Shown: positions 45,946-54,732 of the stretch, one piece after another
How positions within the stretch are numbered: the stretch's first letter is position 1
Layout: each line of letters starts with the position of its first letter
Assembly (NCBI RefSeq): GCF_000763295.1
Contig: NZ_JRJE01000020.1
Span: forward strand, 273,506 to 337,505
Length of the DNA: 64,000 nucleotides
Direction of reading: 5' to 3'
From: Thalassospira australica
Lineage (GTDB): Bacteria; Pseudomonadota; Alphaproteobacteria; Rhodospirillales; Thalassospiraceae
The notes under the pieces: generated by a model
Database searches by the model: none
Told to the model about the DNA's origin: nothing
Seen by the model: the letters and a program-made list of their open reading frames with translations, nothing else
Made by a program: the position numbers and the translations under genes

Positions 45946-46805
45946 CAGCCACCTCCCCCGGCTTGTGGTCCAAGCGGAATTGGCTGACTGACCCCGGGCT
46001 GCGTCGCACCGGGCAGCGGAAGAATCATTCTTTGCGGTGCCACGTCACCACCTGACGCTGCGTCCGCATCTGACGGCAATGGTATCGTGCCCGGATCTGT
46101 ATCGTCTACAGCGCCATTTTCACGTTCAATCGGTGTGGGCGGCTCTTTCGGGCCAAGATCCCAGAAGAAACGGAAGGTCGCAATGAACGGATCGGCACCG
46201 GGATCAATGCCAACAAACACGTGGTCTTCCGGGGCACCAACATTGATCAGCTCACGGGCAAATGACCCGGCCCGGGCGATCTGAAGGTTGTTTTCGATTT
46301 CAATCGTACCCTTGGAGCCAAGCTCGCTGCCCATCACCATTTCCATTTCATAGGACGCATAGCCTTCTTCCTCAGCCAGAACTTCGGCAAGCTGGTTCAT
46401 GAAATCGGCTTGGCGTTCACGGATCAGGATGGAATTTGGATCAAATAGCTGATCGACATGCATGATGACTTCCATCAGCTTGCCTGGCTGGATCACCTCG
46501 ACCCGAACAACCTTGATTGCAGTGTCGAACAGGTGGCCGAGTTTTTCCTGCATGTCTTCTGCTGCAACAACCGGCCCTTCAATCGAGGTCACGGTTTGCA
46601 AACTGGTCGTGGGCGGAAGAATGGCTGCGAACGCAGAGGAAAGGCTTTCCTGCACTTCGCGGGTCTTGACCTCTTCAAAGGTCGAAATGGTATTTAGCAG
46701 AATGAAAAAGGCCAGGAGCAGAAGATAGAGCGCAAGAAACAACGCCACGGCCCCGTTCGCAGGGGGTGTTGGTGGTGTGGGTCCGTCGTCCTCTATCTCC
46801 GCCAT
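45945..46805 (-). CDS. MotB-like protein lacking the proton-binding Asp
   Basis: A 286-residue protein with one N-terminal helix (GAVALFLALYLLLLAFFILLN) and an OmpA-like periplasmic domain (IEIENNLQIARAGSFARELI near 180). Aligned on the shared FF pair, the Asp of true MotB (Asp23 of the next gene) is Ala25 here. So it probably cannot conduct protons and may be a structural partner of the stator. The tail is rich in Pro and acidic residues. It lies between cheZ and motB, overlapping the latter by one base. Confidence 0.8.
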   Translation of the reverse strand: MAEIEDDGPTPPTPPANGAVALFLALYLLLLAFFILLNTISTFEEVKTREVQESLSSAFAAILPPTTSLQTVTSIEGPVVAAEDMQEKLGHLFDTAIKVVRVEVIQPGKLMEVIMHVDQLFDPNSILIRERQADFMNQLAEVLAEEEGYASYEMEMVMGSELGSKGTIEIENNLQIARAGSFARELINVGAPEDHVFVGIDPGADPFIATFRFFWDLGPKEPPTPIERENGAVDDTDPGTIPLPSDADAASGGDVAPQRMILPLPGATQPGVSQPIPLGPQAGGGG

Positions 46806-46816
46806 GATAACGCCAC

Positions 46817-47458
46817 TTAGTTAAACATCGCGTCGATGTCGGCCTGCGAAACGCCTTTTCCTTCAAGCTGCGGACCGTTGAGCAAGGCGTCCTCGCCTTC
46901 GGCTTCCTTCTTCTGTCGCGGGTTGGCGGCAGCATATTTGGCAATTTCATCGCCAAATGCTGTCACAAGCCCTTCAACTCGTTCTTCGATGGATTTCAGC
47001 GCCTTGATTACCTTGGTCGTACGTTGCCCGGTAATATCCTGGAAATTACAGGCCTCATAAACACGCATGGTTGCACCGGTAACAATTTCGGCCTGTTCCG
47101 GCGGCAAGGTCGTGGCAAATTCTTCAAGTGCGTCCATCGCATCAAGGATTTCATGGGTCGCCCCGGCCGTTGCATCAACAATGGCGTCAAGTTCGTCTGT
47201 CGCATTGGGGATGTATTCGGCCTTGATGTCGTCCGGGCGAAGCGAGGCAATCTCCGACTTCATCTTGCGGATGATGCCGGAAAGTTCGTCAAGCTCACCA
47301 AACAGCCGTTGCTGATCATCGGTCGGTTTGTCACCCATAAAGCGTGACAACTGATCCATCAGGTCAGACAGTTGTTCAACCTTCAGGTCATCACCATCAA
47401 GGCGCGCCCGAAGGTCGTTCAACAGCTTGCGGAGTTCTTCCTTGGACGCCTTAGACAT
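46817..47458 (-). CDS. cheZ: Chemotaxis phosphatase CheZ
   Basis: A 213-residue cytoplasmic protein that removes phosphate from CheY-P. The catalytic stretch is ACNFQDITGQRTTKVIKAL near 135, and the C-terminal CheY-binding peptide GVSQADIDAMFN ends the protein. The central helices match CheZ. I use ATG 47458; a GTG six codons earlier is possible. It follows cheY by 35 bases. Confidence 0.93.
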   Translation of the reverse strand: MSKASKEELRKLLNDLRARLDGDDLKVEQLSDLMDQLSRFMGDKPTDDQQRLFGELDELSGIIRKMKSEIASLRPDDIKAEYIPNATDELDAIVDATAGATHEILDAMDALEEFATTLPPEQAEIVTGATMRVYEACNFQDITGQRTTKVIKALKSIEERVEGLVTAFGDEIAKYAAANPRQKKEAEGEDALLNGPQLEGKGVSQADIDAMFN

Positions 47459-47493
47459 AGCGGTATCGCGGGACACTTGCCCCGCGCTCCTGA

Positions 47494-47880
47494 TCAGAAA
47501 TCACCAATTACAGTCTTCATTTTGCCCTTCAACGTCTCTGCGTTGAATGGCTTGACGATGTAATTGGATACGCCTGCCTTTTTCGCCATAACGACGTTTT
47601 CGGTCTTGGCTTCGGCAGTAATCATAATGAAGGGCATATCCTTCAATTTGGCGTCTGCACGAACTTCCTTCAAGAGCTGAAGACCGGTCATCGGCTCCAT
47701 ATTCCAGTCCGAAATCACAAGACTGAACGGCGCCTCACGCAGTTTGCGAAGCGCCATGCTACCATCGGTCGCTTCTTCGATATTCGTAAAGTTGAGCTGC
47801 CGCAGAAGATTCCGGATGATACGCAACATGGTTTTGTAATCATCCACAATCAGGATCGGCATATTCGGATCGACGGCCAT
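47494..47880 (-). CDS. cheY: Chemotaxis response regulator CheY
   Basis: A 128-residue single receiver domain. The acidic pocket is ILIVDDYKTM, the phosphorylation Asp is in LVISDWNMEPMTG near 59, Thr is in IMITAEAKTENV near 89 and Lys in YIVKPFNAETL near 111. It binds FliM (in this window) to switch rotation. With cheZ it forms a motor-signal pair, while the CheA kinase cluster must lie elsewhere. Confidence 0.96.
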   Translation of the reverse strand: MAVDPNMPILIVDDYKTMLRIIRNLLRQLNFTNIEEATDGSMALRKLREAPFSLVISDWNMEPMTGLQLLKEVRADAKLKDMPFIMITAEAKTENVVMAKKAGVSNYIVKPFNAETLKGKMKTVIGDF

Positions 47881-48084
47881 TCACAACTCCATCAGCTATC
47901 TGATCTCCCACCCCTGCCCACCATACTTCCGCATAGTGACAAGGCCCCTAATAATCGTGATGTACCTATTTAATATTGGTTAATCAAGATGTTTAACCCC
48001 AATTTAAATACGCCATCACCCTGGAAATTCTCAAAAAACCAACCATACCAATTCTGCACGGTCAATTCTTTGGCATCATGCCCC

Positions 48085-48813
48085 CTATTGAAGCGGCAGC
48101 ATATTGATGTCTTGCTTGTAGGCCAGTTCAGAGGTCAAAGCCCGCGCCCGGTCCGGTGTCATTTCTGACAGAACGGCAGCAGTATTGGCCTCGCGCATGC
48201 CAAGAGCAACCTGCAACAGAATGTCCATATCAAGGTCATTCCAGATGCGCGCAGCATCTTTTGGCTTCATCTTCTCGTAAACACTGATCAGCTTTTTGAT
48301 GCGATCATCTTCCTGTGCTTCCTTGGTCTCGACCAAACGTTCGATGGCCGTCTGCAAGGATTTCATTTCCTCGATCTTGGCATCAATCCGTGCTTCAGCT
48401 GCCGCAATCAGGCTTTCGCGCTCATCAAGGCGCTGTTCCTTACGGTCAAGCTCACCACGGCGTACCGAAAGGTTCTGCAACAGGTCGATTTCTTCCTGGG
48501 TAAACAGGGTCGGATCGCCGCCGAGCATCGGGGGCACATCCGTATCACCATCAATCGGGTCGCCTTCCATGGTCAACCCGGCCGGATTATCCAGCCCCGG
48601 ATCACCGTTTTCCGGCGTTGCTGCCTGTTCGGCAGCAGGATCGGGCACCTCTGCTTCTGGTGCTTGCGCCTGGGCAATCTGCACCATGCTCACACCGGTC
48701 TTCTCGACGGTTTCCGCATCATCGGAACCGAATGAAAACAGGTTGACCACCCGCATTGACAGCACCATCAGGCCGACCAGGACGACCAAAGGCAGTATAC
48801 GCACACCCGACAT
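48085..48813 (-). CDS. MotE-like flagellar stator chaperone
   Basis: A 242-residue protein: one N-terminal helix (ILPLVVLVGLMVLSMRVVNL), a Pro/acidic linker, a coiled coil (GELDRKEQRLDERESLIAAAEAR near 135) and a MgtE-N-like end (YEKMKPKDAARIWNDLD near 190, VLSEMTPDRARALTSELA). This is the MotE pattern of alphaproteobacteria, where MotE is a periplasmic chaperone for the motor protein MotC. It lies between the DUF6468 gene and cheY in the fliL-fliM run. Confidence 0.8.
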   Translation of the reverse strand: MSGVRILPLVVLVGLMVLSMRVVNLFSFGSDDAETVEKTGVSMVQIAQAQAPEAEVPDPAAEQAATPENGDPGLDNPAGLTMEGDPIDGDTDVPPMLGGDPTLFTQEEIDLLQNLSVRRGELDRKEQRLDERESLIAAAEARIDAKIEEMKSLQTAIERLVETKEAQEDDRIKKLISVYEKMKPKDAARIWNDLDMDILLQVALGMREANTAAVLSEMTPDRARALTSELAYKQDINMLPLQ

Positions 48814-48963
48814 TCACTACACCCAGCATCACGGCACGCTGTACCGGTGCTCCTCTCTCTTGATTTCAATCTACCCTAACAGAACAGGCTCCTGTGCCAT
48901 TAGATAAAAAGAAAACTCATAATCTCAAGACCGAAGACGACACCAAAGGCGCCATCTGGTTTC

Positions 48964-49662
48964 TTATCTTACCGACCGCAGGGCTGCGAGCAATTCACGC
49001 TCTGCCTCGGAACGCCCGGCATCTTCATCCTGATCATAGGGATCAGATACATCTGCACGGTTGTTATAAGATGCCCCCACCGCCCCATGATCATCACGAC
49101 CATAGTCATCAGCGACCGGCCCCTTCGAGCCACGCTCGATCTCGCCGACCATGCGGGCAGCAAGTTCTTCGGCACGGGTTTCAACACCGATGTCATTGCG
49201 ATCATCAATGACATCACCCCGGTTCGCACCGCCCATCATGCGGCCCAAACCAGCATTGCTGTTGCCCGACGATTTGCCCGCCCCGTCACCCGACGCCTGC
49301 GCAGCCTCGGCAGCACCTGCCCCGCTACGGCGCACGGCATTCACGTCACGCGCAGCCTTTTCCAGACGGTTCGCGATGCTTTCTCCGCGATCGACCATGA
49401 AGGTCAGGTCTTCGTTCAGGGCACTGGCTTTTTCGATATCCTCACGCAGCTTTTCACCGGACTGCTCTGCCATATCCCGAAGTGCTGTGATCGAGCTTTC
49501 TGCACGTTCGTTCGCGGCATTGAATGCAGTCAGAAAGTTTTGCATGTCTTCGCGGCTACGCCGAAAGGCCGCCAACTTGCGGTTCAGTATGATCGCGTAG
49601 ACAATCGTTGCCGCCAGCAAAACGATCATCAAAAGATCCAGATAGAACGCGAAGTCCATCAA
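48964..49662 (-). CDS. DUF6468 flagellar-cluster membrane protein
   Basis: A 232-residue protein with one N-terminal helix (LDLLMIVLLAATIVYAIILN), then a long coiled coil (AFRRSREDMQNFLTAFNAAN to LEKAARDVNAV), then a low-complexity tail rich in Gly, Ala and Asp. It matches DUF6468, usually found right after fliM in alphaproteobacteria; its role is unknown. It overlaps fliM by four bases. Confidence 0.82.
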   Translation of the reverse strand: MMDFAFYLDLLMIVLLAATIVYAIILNRKLAAFRRSREDMQNFLTAFNAANERAESSITALRDMAEQSGEKLREDIEKASALNEDLTFMVDRGESIANRLEKAARDVNAVRRSGAGAAEAAQASGDGAGKSSGNSNAGLGRMMGGANRGDVIDDRNDIGVETRAEELAARMVGEIERGSKGPVADDYGRDDHGAVGASYNNRADVSDPYDQDEDAGRSEAERELLAALRSVR

Positions 49663-50810
49663 CTCTCTTCCTCGGTTATGCGCGCACGGTCACGAACCTG
49701 AATCGCAATCCTGTCACCCTTACGCCCCATCATACCCTTGAACAACGGCACATCACCACAACGCACTTCGACTGGCGATGTCGGACTGGTATTAAGGACC
49801 AGACGATTGCCGACTTCAAGGTTGATCACATCTCCAAGTGCCATCACTTGCTCGTCAAGGACAGCCAATAAATTAACATGGGTTTGCCACAGCTCATTTG
49901 CGAGGTGGTTTTCCCAAATGGAGTCACGACCAAACTTCTCGCCCATGAACATCTGAAGCAGGAGCTCGCGAACCGGCTCCAGCGTTGCATAGGGGATCAA
50001 AAGTTCAAGACGTCCACCGCGGTCTTCCATGTCGATGCGCAGCTTGGCCACAATGGCCGCGTTGGCATGGCGGGCAATGGTTGCAAAACGCGGGTTGGTT
50101 TCAAGGCGCTCAAACCGGAAGGTCACCGGGCTAAGCGGATCAAACGCCGCAGACAAATCGCCCAGAACCACATGGATCATGCGTTCAACAAGGTTGCGTT
50201 CAATCGTCGTATAGGGACGGCCTTCAATACGCATGGCCGCCGTACCGCGACGCCCGCCCAGCAGAACGTCCACGATGGAATAAATCAGCGCTGAATCAAC
50301 AGTCAGCAGCCCGTAGTTATCCCATTCCTCGGCCTTGAACACGCCAAGCATCGCTGGCAACGGGATCGAGTTCAGATAATCACCAAACCGCAAGGACAAG
50401 ATGTTATCGAGCGACACTTCCACGTTGTCAGAGGTAAAGTTACGCAAAGACGTCGACATCATACGCACAAGGCGGTCAAACACGACTTCAAGCATCGGAA
50501 GTCGTTCATAGGCCACCATCGACGAGTTGATGATGGCCTGAATACCGGATTGGTCACCCGCACCTGACCCGTCATCAAAGCCAAGAAGACTGTCGATCTC
50601 GTCCTGATTCAGAACACGCGCAGAAGGCCCACTGCCCATGGCTTCGGCCATGTCATCGCCGCCATCGCCAGCATCTTCATCCTCGTCACCGAGCATGGAT
50701 TCCCATTCGGCGGCCATATCCTCGCCGCCGTCGTCTCCACCATCTTCATCGCCGCCGGCCATGGCTTCCCATTCCGCGGCGAGAGCATCATCATCTTCTT
50801 CATCAGCCAT
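49659..50810 (-). CDS. fliM: Flagellar motor switch protein FliM
   Basis: A 383-residue C-ring protein. The CheY-binding motif LNQDEIDSLLGF is near residue 67, preceded by an unusual acidic extension with the repeated unit AAEWE.M (AAEWEAMAGGDED, AAEWESMLGDEDE). The middle domain has ISTS-like surface motifs and VERMIHVVLGDL; the SpoA domain is at the end. Binding of CheY-P here reverses the motor. It follows fliL by 42 bases. Confidence 0.95.
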   Translation of the reverse strand: MADEEDDDALAAEWEAMAGGDEDGGDDGGEDMAAEWESMLGDEDEDAGDGGDDMAEAMGSGPSARVLNQDEIDSLLGFDDGSGAGDQSGIQAIINSSMVAYERLPMLEVVFDRLVRMMSTSLRNFTSDNVEVSLDNILSLRFGDYLNSIPLPAMLGVFKAEEWDNYGLLTVDSALIYSIVDVLLGGRRGTAAMRIEGRPYTTIERNLVERMIHVVLGDLSAAFDPLSPVTFRFERLETNPRFATIARHANAAIVAKLRIDMEDRGGRLELLIPYATLEPVRELLLQMFMGEKFGRDSIWENHLANELWQTHVNLLAVLDEQVMALGDVINLEVGNRLVLNTSPTSPVEVRCGDVPLFKGMMGRKGDRIAIQVRDRARITEEES

Positions 50811-50852
50811 CAGCGATTGCTTCCTGAATTTGGCATTCGGGCCGCTACAACA

Positions 50853-51464
50853 TTATTGTACCAGCATTTCCTTGAACAGAACGTCGTTAATTTTCGCGGG
50901 CTTTGCCGCAGCACTGACCCGGATCAGAAGTTCTTCACGCAACCTGAACATCCCTTCGGACCCTGACAGATCCTCGGGGCGCAATTCGCGAAGATAAACC
51001 TGAAAGTTGTCAACAATGCGCGGCATCATCTGTTCGACCTGCGGCAGCATGCCCTGATCGGCAACTTCCAGACTGACACGAATTTTAAGATAGCTTTGCT
51101 TTCCGGCGCCTGAGTTCAGATTGACCAGAATTTCCGGCAAATCCACAAACCCGACATTTTCCGGAACCCCCGGGGCTTCTTCGATGGAGTCCTCGGTGAT
51201 GACTTCTTCGGTTTGCGCGCTATCGCCGCCGGTCAACATATCAATCACAGGCTGCAGCAAGCCGGTGAAATAGGCTGCCGCCGCCCCACCCAGCAAAAGC
51301 AGCACAAGAAGGATGACCACGATCAGCATTTTCTTGCTGCGACCGCCGCCACCGCCTTCGTCCATTTCTATTTCGTCGACGTCGTCACCCATCGCTTCGC
51401 GAATTCCTGCTTTTGAAGTTCTGTCTTCCTCATCCAGCAAACACTGTGCCGGATTAAAAGCCAT
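50853..51464 (-). CDS. fliL: Flagellar basal body-associated protein FliL
   Basis: A 203-residue inner-membrane protein. It has a cytoplasmic start with a Gly-rich stretch, one helix (MLIVVILLVLLLLGGAAAAYF near 47) and a periplasmic FliL domain (FVDLPEILVNLN, YLKIRVSLEV, LLIRVSAAAKPAKINDVLFK). It supports stator function. The start may be the ATG at 51392, which has AGGA upstream; the first ATG at 51464 has none. First gene of the fliL-fliM run. Confidence 0.92.
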   Translation of the reverse strand: MAFNPAQCLLDEEDRTSKAGIREAMGDDVDEIEMDEGGGGGRSKKMLIVVILLVLLLLGGAAAAYFTGLLQPVIDMLTGGDSAQTEEVITEDSIEEAPGVPENVGFVDLPEILVNLNSGAGKQSYLKIRVSLEVADQGMLPQVEQMMPRIVDNFQVYLRELRPEDLSGSEGMFRLREELLIRVSAAAKPAKINDVLFKEMLVQ

Positions 51465-51883
51465 AACGCTATCACGTTAAAAATCTATTGCATTTCCGTC
51501 CACTGACGATTTGCCAAGATCAAATTTTTATCTGCAGGGCAGACTCCCCACCCTGCAATTTGATCAAGCCCCCCAAAGCACCTTACCGGAAGAAATTACC
51601 GCCCAAGCTTTATTTGCAAAGCTATCGGCCAAACCAACGTCACGAAAGGCCACATGAACTTCTTTTTCCAACGGGCAATTTGATAGGTGAACCACCCAAC
51701 CCGGCAAACCTTTTCCGGTCTTCCTGCCTGTTTGGGGCAGTTTCTGCCAGAATTGGACTAAATCGACCCGGCAACAAATGCCGAAATCATATTTTATTAT
51801 TAATTTTCAATACAATAACAGAACTGGCACGCAGATCGCATCCCATTGGGTCAAGCACTGATCCTGAAAGGGAAATTCGACCG
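51465..51883. other. Divergent fliL/flgF control region
   Basis: 419 bases without a gene. The right part carries the sigma-54 promoter of flgF and an AT-rich stretch (51791-51815). Nothing that I can assign controls fliL. Confidence 0.6.
51825..51840 (+). promoter_or_regulatory. Sigma-54 promoter of flgF-flgG
   Basis: TGGCACGCAGATCGCA, with GG-N10-GC spacing and a full TGGCAC -24 box, 43 bases before the flgF ATG. Confidence 0.85.
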
Positions 51884-52657
51884 ATGGAAAATGTATCCTA
51901 TATTGCGCTGTCCCGTCAGAAGACGCTTCGCAGCATGATGAATAACCTGTCGCAGAACATGGCAAACATGAACACGACCGGTTACAAAGAACAGCGGATG
52001 ATGTTCACCGACTGGATCGCAAAGAACAAGGATGCACCGTTCCGGGGTGAACGTGAGATTTCTCTGGTTCAGGATATTTCCCAATATCGCAACACATCCG
52101 TTGGTAATATTGAACATACCAACCGGCCACTTGATGTCGCACTAAGCCAGCCAGACATGTTCTTTGCCGTCGAAACCCCGGCAGGTGTTCAATACACCCG
52201 GGCAGGTAACTTCACGCTTGATCCGGGCGGGCAACTGATCACCAACGATGGCTATCCGGTGCTTAGTGATGCTGATCAGCCAATGTTCTTTAACGAAGCT
52301 GACGGACAGATCGAAATCAAGGGCGACGGCACGGTTTCAACCGACATCGGTCAGATCGGCAAACTGCAGGTTGTCACAGTTGATAACGTGCAGGAAATGA
52401 TCGTTACCGGCAACACCCTGTATCGCGCACCAACAGAAGCCGAAGCTGCCGAGGATGCCCCTGAAGTCGACGTCGAGATTGTCGAAAACCCCGGCATTGT
52501 GCAGGGCGCGCTTGAGAAATCCAACGTAAACCCGATTGGCGCAATGACCCAGATGATTGATGTGCTTCGCTCCTATCAATCCGTCACCCGTTCGCTCGAA
52601 AGCGAGAACGAACGCATGCGCAATATGATTAACAAACTCGGTGATGTCCGCGCCTGA
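51884..52657 (+). CDS. flgF: Flagellar proximal rod protein FlgF
   Basis: A 257-residue rod protein: MENVSYIALSRQKTLRSMMN, then NLSQNMANMNTTGYKEQR, a central domain with TRAGNFTLDPGGQLITNDG, and the C-terminal EKSNVNPIGAMTQMIDVLRS. GAAAGGGAAA precedes the ATG. The frame is open for 132 codons upstream, but that part lies in the control region and includes the sigma-54 promoter. It precedes flgG. Confidence 0.95.
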   Translation: MENVSYIALSRQKTLRSMMNNLSQNMANMNTTGYKEQRMMFTDWIAKNKDAPFRGEREISLVQDISQYRNTSVGNIEHTNRPLDVALSQPDMFFAVETPAGVQYTRAGNFTLDPGGQLITNDGYPVLSDADQPMFFNEADGQIEIKGDGTVSTDIGQIGKLQVVTVDNVQEMIVTGNTLYRAPTEAEAAEDAPEVDVEIVENPGIVQGALEKSNVNPIGAMTQMIDVLRSYQSVTRSLESENERMRNMINKLGDVRA

Positions 52658-52722
52658 TAGGCCGCAGGACCCCGACATTACAGAATGAAGCGCAAAATCT
52701 GCGCAACCGAAGGAGAAGACAA

Positions 52723-53508
52723 ATGCGGTCACTTGATATCGGCGCTTTGGGCATGCAGGCCCAGTCCACCAACGTGGATGTCACCTCGCACAACATCGCC
52801 AACATGACAACGACGGGCTACAAACGTCAGCGTGCGGAATTTCAGGATCTTCTGTATCAGGATTTGCGTCGTGCGGGTTCACCGTCTTCGGATACCGGCA
52901 CAATCGTTCCGACCGGCGTTCAGGTTGGCCTGGGTGTGAAAACCGCGGCAATTGGACGTTACATGGGTCAGGGGTCATTGACCATGACCGAAAACGAACT
53001 GGACATCGCCATCCAGGGCCGTGGCTATTTGCAGATTGATCTGCCAAGTGGTGAAACCGCTTACAGCCGCGATGGTACCCTTAAACTTGATGCCGATGGC
53101 GCATTGGTTACCAAGGATGGCTTTGCGGTTCAGCCGGGCATTACAATTCCGGATAATGCGCGCTCAGTGACGATCAATGCAAACGGTGAAGTTTTTGCCG
53201 AGATCGATGGTCAGGTTGCCCTGCAGAACCTTGGCCAGATCCAGCTTGCGACCTTTATCAACCCACCGGGCCTCAATGCCCTGGGCGACAACCTGTTCCT
53301 TGAAACCGAGGCATCCGGTCAGGCCAATGTCGGCGCGCCGGGCGATGTTGGTTTCGGCACGGTTCAGCAAGGTTATCTTGAATCATCGAACGTTAACGTA
53401 GTTCAGGAAATTACAAACCTGATCAAGGCCCAGCGTGCGTATGAAATGAACTCCAAGTCGATCTCGACCACGGACGAAATGATGAGCGCAGTCAGCAACC
53501 TGCGTTAA
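52723..53508 (+). CDS. flgG: Flagellar distal rod protein FlgG
   Basis: 261 residues, the standard FlgG length: MRSLDIGALGMQAQSTNVDV, NIANMTTTGYKRQRAEFQDL, the FlgG-specific insert (YQDLRRAGSPSSDTGTIVPTG) and the end LESSNVNVVQEITNLIKAQR. It forms the distal rod. GAAGGAGAAG precedes the ATG. Confidence 0.97.
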   Translation: MRSLDIGALGMQAQSTNVDVTSHNIANMTTTGYKRQRAEFQDLLYQDLRRAGSPSSDTGTIVPTGVQVGLGVKTAAIGRYMGQGSLTMTENELDIAIQGRGYLQIDLPSGETAYSRDGTLKLDADGALVTKDGFAVQPGITIPDNARSVTINANGEVFAEIDGQVALQNLGQIQLATFINPPGLNALGDNLFLETEASGQANVGAPGDVGFGTVQQGYLESSNVNVVQEITNLIKAQRAYEMNSKSISTTDEMMSAVSNLR

Positions 53509-53533
53509 TCCTGCACTCTGAAAACAGCTTTTC

Positions 53534-53578
53534 GTTTGCGCAAGTCGCGGGCCTTGACGTTCGTGAACTTGCGCAAAC
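53534..53578. promoter_or_regulatory. Paired TTGCGCAA palindromes before flgA
   Basis: GTTTGCGCAAGT and ACTTGCGCAAAC are perfect 12-base inverted arms, 21 bases apart. Each arm also contains the palindrome TTGCGCAA, with centres 33 bases apart. No T-run follows. It may be an operator pair for flgA or an mRNA hairpin after flgG. Confidence 0.55.
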
Positions 53579-53620
53579 TGTATTTACGCCATGTATACCG
53601 TTCCGTGGTAGAGTAGATGG

Positions 53621-54628
53621 ATGAAGATAAAGAACATAATCCTCTCGCTCGTGATTTTTTCCGCCCTCACGTCATTTGATGCGCTGACGAAGGGGGCTGC
53701 TGCGCAATCCTCACAGGGGAATACCCTGCGCAACAGCCAAGAGATGAATTCTTCTATCTTCCTGAAACCCGATGCACTGGTCGAAGGGCAGTATGTAACC
53801 CTTGGCGATCTGTTTTCCGGGATTGATCCGCAGCAGGCCGATATTGCCGTGGCCCATGCACCGCAGCCCGGCAAACAAACCATCCTTGATTATCGCTGGC
53901 TTTACGGCATCGCGCAGCGCCACAACGTCAGTTGGCGGCCACGTACCACCGCCGATCAGGTTCTTGTTACCCGTGCAAGTCAGGTCATCACGATTGATGA
54001 AATCCGTGATGCGATTGAAGACGCCCTGAAAGACCAAGGGGTTCAGACACCATTCATTGTCGATCTTTCCAGTGAAAACCTGCAGATCCACCTGCCTGTT
54101 GATGCGCTGAACAATGTCGATATCAGCGCACTGGACATCAATTCGCGTACGCAGCGCTTTGTCGCCAGCGTAACCACCGGGGCACGAACCGCCCAGCAGC
54201 GCACTTATCGAATCAGCGGCAAATATTACCCGCTTTCAAGTGTGCCGGTTTTGGTGGAACCCATTTCACGTGGCAGCGTTGTTCGCCCCGATCAGGTAGA
54301 ATATCGCAATTTCCGCAGTGAACGTGTACCTTCCGGTGCAATCCGTGACATCAATGATGTCATTGGCAAGGAAATCATTCGCCCGACCAACCCCAACGAA
54401 CCATTGATGTTCCGTGATTTCACCAACCCGATCCTTGTGCGCCGCGGGTCGCTTGTCACCATCCGGCTGGTGACGGCCAACATGTCCTTGACCGCACGGG
54501 GAAAGGCACTTGAAAACGGCTCATTGGGCGATGTTATTCGCGTGATCAATCAGTCCAGCAACAATACGATTCAGGTTGAAGTCGTTGCCGAAAACGAAGT
54601 CCGGGCCTTGCCCGCGATGTCGCAATAA
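53621..54628 (+). CDS. flgA: Flagellar P-ring assembly chaperone FlgA
   Basis: A 335-residue periplasmic protein with a signal peptide (cleavage near GAAAQ, 29). The C-terminal SAF/FlgA domain has VPVLVEPISRGSVVRPDQVE near 205, IGKEIIRPTNPNEPLMFRD near 247 and VIRVINQSSNNTIQVEV near 305. It is a chaperone for FlgI. It is longer than the enteric form, with an extra N-terminal domain. Confidence 0.94.
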   Translation: MKIKNIILSLVIFSALTSFDALTKGAAAQSSQGNTLRNSQEMNSSIFLKPDALVEGQYVTLGDLFSGIDPQQADIAVAHAPQPGKQTILDYRWLYGIAQRHNVSWRPRTTADQVLVTRASQVITIDEIRDAIEDALKDQGVQTPFIVDLSSENLQIHLPVDALNNVDISALDINSRTQRFVASVTTGARTAQQRTYRISGKYYPLSSVPVLVEPISRGSVVRPDQVEYRNFRSERVPSGAIRDINDVIGKEIIRPTNPNEPLMFRDFTNPILVRRGSLVTIRLVTANMSLTARGKALENGSLGDVIRVINQSSNNTIQVEVVAENEVRALPAMSQ

Positions 54629-54686
54629 TGGCGATATTTCCCCAAATATAACCCGGCAAGCTTTGCCTCCGCCCACCGCCCGGAAC

Positions 54687-54702
54687 TGGCACGATCCATG
54701 CA
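54687..54702 (+). promoter_or_regulatory. Sigma-54 promoter of flgH
   Basis: TGGCACGATCCATGCA, with GG-N10-GC spacing and a full -24 box. It ends 30 bases before the flgH ATG, which gives a very short leader. Confidence 0.85.
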
Positions 54703-54732
54703 TAGTTCTGCGCAGGAACCCAGGAGGAACGA

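Noticed and set aside
47970..47998. Possible CtrA site (two TTAA boxes) upstream of cheY
   Set aside because: The TTAA boxes are six or nine bases apart, not the required seven.
51488..51883. 132-codon N-terminal extension of flgF
   Set aside because: It contains the sigma-54 promoter and is unlike rod proteins; FlgF begins normally at 51884.
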